DNA from: an uncultured Selenomonas sp.
GTDB taxonomy: Bacteria; Bacillota; Negativicutes; Selenomonadales; Selenomonadaceae
Assembly: GCA_937915915.1 (NCBI GenBank)
Contig: CALGGN010000135.1
Coordinates: forward strand, 1-7,373
Length of the DNA stretch: 7,373 nt
Direction of reading: 5' to 3'
Shown here: piece by piece, positions 4,977-7,373 of the stretch
Layout: each line of letters opens with the position of its first letter
Position numbering within the stretch: the first letter of the stretch is position 1
Translations under genes and position numbers: made by a program
The notes under the pieces: generated by a model
Databases searched by the model: none
The model's input: the letters and a program-made list of their open reading frames with translations, nothing else
Told to the model about the DNA's origin: nothing

Positions 4977-5784
4977 GGAAAGCTCGGACGCAAAGGAGCG
5001 AACGCTCATCCTTAACGGCATTATTGCCGAGGACAGCTGGCTTGGGGACGAAATCACGCCCCATGAATTTCGGGATGAACTTTATGCCGAGGACGGGAAC
5101 ATCATCGTGCAGATCTGTTCTCCCGGCGGGGATTGTTTTGCGGCGGCACAGATTTATTCCATGCTGGCAGAATATCCCGGCAAGGTGACGGTTCGCATTG
5201 ACGGCTTGGCGGCATCGGCGGCAAGCGTGGTGGCTATGGCGGGGGACGAGGTGCAGATGTACCCCACGTCCCTCATTATGGTGCATAATCCCGCTACCAT
5301 TGCCATGGGCGACCATAACGAGATGGAGAGAGCCATCGCCATGCTGTCGGAGGTGAAGGAATCCATCATCAATGCCTATGCGACCAAGACCAAGCTGGCG
5401 AGGGCGAAGATTTCCCACTTGATGGAGTCCGAAAGCTACATCAGCGCACACAAGGCAGTGGAGCTTGGCTTTGCAGATACCATCTTGAAGCGTGACGGCG
5501 AAACGGAGGATATTTCCGCCGGGGCTTCCATGCTGTTCTCACGCTGGGAAGTGTCGAACGCCATCATCAACAAGCTGACGAAGGTGTGCGCCGTTGCTCC
5601 TATGCCGGAAACGGAAGACCGGACCAATGAGCAGAAAATATCTGCCGATAAACCCAATCTGCCAAACTCCTCCGAAGAAGCGGAGCAGAATGTTCCTGCC
5701 GCCGAATCGGAGACAACTAAGCTGCAGGGACGCTCCGTAGATTCGCTCTTGGAGCGTCTTTCCATTATCAAGAACCATATCTGA
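4942..5784 (+). CDS. Head maturation protease, ClpP-type serine protease
   Basis: A ClpP-fold (S14/Clp-protease-like) prohead protease that would cleave the scaffold-like N-terminus of the capsid protein during maturation. The start is ATG 4942, preceded by AAAGGAG (4925-4931); an earlier in-frame ATG at 4897 lies deep in the portal gene without such a site. From that start it has 280 aa. SPGGD (60-64) provides the oxyanion region, GLAASAAS places the nucleophile at Ser92, and MVHNPA the general base at His115. At the position of the ClpP triad Asp, in front of SYISA, there is Glu164, as in many phage relatives. After the protease core (to about 190) comes an ~80-residue tail with an acidic, low-complexity stretch and a final helix. 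This may bind the capsid shell during assembly (inferred). Confidence 0.93.
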   Translation: MAKTRKFWAWNKESSDAKERTLILNGIIAEDSWLGDEITPHEFRDELYAEDGNIIVQICSPGGDCFAAAQIYSMLAEYPGKVTVRIDGLAASAASVVAMAGDEVQMYPTSLIMVHNPATIAMGDHNEMERAIAMLSEVKESIINAYATKTKLARAKISHLMESESYISAHKAVELGFADTILKRDGETEDISAGASMLFSRWEVSNAIINKLTKVCAVAPMPETEDRTNEQKISADKPNLPNSSEEAEQNVPAAESETTKLQGRSVDSLLERLSIIKNHI

Positions 5785-5806
5785 CGATTTGAAGGAGGAA
5801 TTTTTT

Positions 5807-7033
5807 ATGGCTACCACGATCAACGAACTCCGTGCAAAACGCGCCCAGGCTTGGGAGGCTGCAAAGGCTTTCCTGGAATCCCATCGGACGGAGAAGGGCA
5901 TCCTCTCCGCCGAGGACGATGCCACCTACACCCGCATGGAGCAGGACATTGACGCTTTGGGCAAGGAAATCAAGCGGTTGGAGCGTCAGCAGGAAATCGA
6001 GAACGAACTGAATCTCCCCACCAGCCAGCCCATCACGGCAAAGCCTTCTGCGGCATTGGCTGTTCCCTCGGTGGGGCAGGGGCGCAATTCGGAGGAGTAC
6101 AAGACGGCTTTCTGGAACATGATCCGCTCCCGCGCTCTCACGCCGGATGTCCTCAATGTGCTGCAAGTCGGCACGGATGCGGACGGCGGCTATCTCGTTC
6201 CCCAGGAATTCGAGAATACCCTCATTGATGCCTTGGCGGAGGAAAACCTTGTCCGCAAACTCGCCCGTGTCATTACCACCGATACCGGGGACAAAGTCAT
6301 CCCCATGGTCAAGAGCCATGGCTCGGCAGCTTGGATGGATGAGAACGCTCTCGTTCCCGAATCCGATGACAAGTTCGACCAGATTACCGTAGGGGCGCAC
6401 AAGCTGGGGACTTTCATCAAGGTTTCCGATGAGCTCATGGCAGATTCCGCTTTCGACATTGCGGATTATATCGCCAAGGAATTCGCCCGCCGTATGGGAG
6501 CAAAAGAGGAAGAGGCTTTCTTTATTGGCAACGGCACGAAGAAGCCTACGGGCATCCTCGCCGACACGGACGGCGCGGATGTGGGGGTGACGCTGAACAG
6601 CGCCGCTATCACGGCGGACTCTCTCATCGACCTTTTCTACAGCCTCCGCGCGCCCTATCGCCGGAACGCCGTGTGGATCATGAACGATTCCTCGGTGAAG
6701 GCCATCCGCAAGCTCAAGGACAAGAACGACCAGTATCTCTGGCAGACGGCTCTCACGGCGGGAACGCCGGACACCATCCTCAACCGTCCCGTCTATACTT
6801 CGCCCTATGTGCCGGAGGTGGCTGCGGGCAACAAGGTCATGATTTTCGGCGACCTTCAGTATTACTGGATTGTCGACCGTCAGGGCAGGGTGTTCAAGCG
6901 GCTCAATGAACTCTTTGCCACCACGGGTCAGGTCGGTTTCATGACCACTCAGCGTGTGGACGGCAAGATGGTTCTGCCAGAGGCCGTGAAGGTCATGCAG
7001 GTCAAGGGGTCTTCCGCATCGTCCGGCACCTGA
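5807..7033 (+). CDS. Major capsid protein (HK97 fold) with N-terminal scaffold-like domain
   Basis: Builds the icosahedral shell. The 408 aa product starts at ATG 5807 with a strong AAGGAGG (5792-5798); an in-frame TTG at 5789 precedes that site and is not used. Residues 1-70 are charged and helical (INELRAKRAQAWEAAKAFLE, later IKRLERQQEIENEL), matching the delta/scaffold domain that the protease removes. A Pro/Ala-rich linker spans 70-92. The mature fold starts with the family hallmarks GTDADGGYLVPQEF (122-135), VSDELMADSA (206-215), FFIGNGTKKPTGIL (238-251), and later IMNDSS and MIFGDLQYYWIVDRQG. The exact cleavage site cannot be fixed, but the linker or the region just after it is expected. 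A hairpin follows, so this most abundant product may have its own transcript end. Confidence 0.96.
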   Translation: MATTINELRAKRAQAWEAAKAFLESHRTEKGILSAEDDATYTRMEQDIDALGKEIKRLERQQEIENELNLPTSQPITAKPSAALAVPSVGQGRNSEEYKTAFWNMIRSRALTPDVLNVLQVGTDADGGYLVPQEFENTLIDALAEENLVRKLARVITTDTGDKVIPMVKSHGSAAWMDENALVPESDDKFDQITVGAHKLGTFIKVSDELMADSAFDIADYIAKEFARRMGAKEEEAFFIGNGTKKPTGILADTDGADVGVTLNSAAITADSLIDLFYSLRAPYRRNAVWIMNDSSVKAIRKLKDKNDQYLWQTALTAGTPDTILNRPVYTSPYVPEVAAGNKVMIFGDLQYYWIVDRQGRVFKRLNELFATTGQVGFMTTQRVDGKMVLPEAVKVMQVKGSSASSGT

Positions 7034-7092
7034 TCAGATAGTGTCCTATTCGACAGATGATACGGATTTTCCTGTTAAATTCTGGATTTGTG

Positions 7093-7125
7093 GGGGAGAT
7101 GCCAAAAGGGTGTCTCCCCAATTTT
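7093..7125 (+). terminator. Strong hairpin between capsid and connector genes
   Basis: GGGGAGATGCC (7093-7103) pairs over 11 bases, two of them G-U, with GGTGTCTCCCC (7109-7119) around AAAAG, followed by AATTTTA. It probably ends or thins transcription after the capsid gene, or stabilises the capsid mRNA 3' end, so that connector and tail proteins are made in smaller amounts. Read-through must occur, because the next gene follows at once. Confidence 0.8.
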
Positions 7126-7140
7126 ATGAGGTGACAGCCA

Positions 7141-7373
7141 ATGATAGTGACATTGCCGAAAGCCAAGGAATATCTCCGCATCGACACCGATGCCGAGGAC
7201 GATATTGTCCGCAAACTGCTCCGAGCGGCAGAAAGCCTGTGCATGGATGTGGCGCGGATGAACGAGGACGAGTTCAAGGCTTGCGGAGCCATAGCCAAAA
7301 CCGCCGTCCTCTATGCCCTGGCGTATTTCTACGAACACCGGGACGAGGCAGACCATAAGGCATTGACGCTGAC
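7141..7373 (+). CDS. Head-tail connector protein (gp6-like), 3'-truncated by window edge
   Basis: Starts at ATG 7141 after GAGGTGA (7128-7134) and stays open to the window end (77 codons seen). The protein begins MIVTLPKAKEYLRID, followed by an acidic residue-rich turn and helix DDIVRKLLRAAESLC, then a hydrophobic helix TAVLYALAYFYEHRDEA. This helix-turn-helix-bundle pattern and the position right after the capsid gene match the gp6-like/DNA-packaging connector family (HK97 gp6, SPP1 gp15 type). That family forms a ring under the portal that closes the head and receives the tail. About 20-40 residues are probably missing. Confidence 0.85.
   Translation, partial: MIVTLPKAKEYLRIDTDAEDDIVRKLLRAAESLCMDVARMNEDEFKACGAIAKTAVLYALAYFYEHRDEADHKALTL

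Noticed and set aside
7041..7358. Open frame overlapping the hairpin and the connector start
   Set aside because: It crosses the hairpin and runs out of frame over the connector gene; no ribosome site or protein-like composition.

Overview
The window is part of a prophage or temperate phage genome of the siphovirus (HK97-like) type: the DNA-packaging and head-assembly block of the late region, all on the + strand. The proteins resemble those of prophages in anaerobic Firmicutes, and the moderately high GC of the coding DNA fits a Negativicutes host such as a Selenomonas/Mitsuokella relative. The host is an inference from style only; no integrase, attachment site or host gene is visible.

Layout. 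(1) 3-287: the 3' part of a gamma-glutamylcyclotransferase-like gene. (2) 288-697: a cassette made of repeated regulatory element R1, a small unknown gene and a hairpin terminator. (3) 720-1122: a second hairpin, a small protein with an NRDD-like C-terminal motif, and a structured leader. (4) 1123-2724: the large terminase. (5) 2725-3208 and 3209-3675: two further cassettes (R2 + gene + terminator; R3 + gene + terminator). (6) 3693-7033: portal, ClpP-type head maturation protease and HK97-fold major capsid protein. (7) 7093-7125 and 7141-7373: a strong hairpin, then the start of a head-tail connector gene that runs off the window.

The head genes form a standard assembly line. The terminase pumps DNA through the portal. 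The capsid protein, with its own N-terminal scaffold-like region, assembles around the portal and is trimmed by the co-encoded protease. The connector then joins head to tail.

The unusual part is the set of three small unknown genes inserted between conserved genes. Each is preceded by a copy of a ~70-80 bp element that is clearly related between copies, while the three proteins are not. The shared core reads TTGnTA-N10-AGTACGGGAATAT-N6-ACCGAA with identical spacing in all copies, plus an upstream GTATACAC box (within the palindrome TGTATACA in two copies). The box is 11 bp closer, about one helical turn, in the first copy. Each gene ends in an intrinsic-terminator-like hairpin. This is the structure of phage 'morons': independently expressed accessory cassettes, here apparently sharing one regulatory signal. 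Their functions are unknown; anti-defence or host-modifying roles are only hypotheses. The third cassette also shows a likely +1 frame change at an A7 run near its 5' end.
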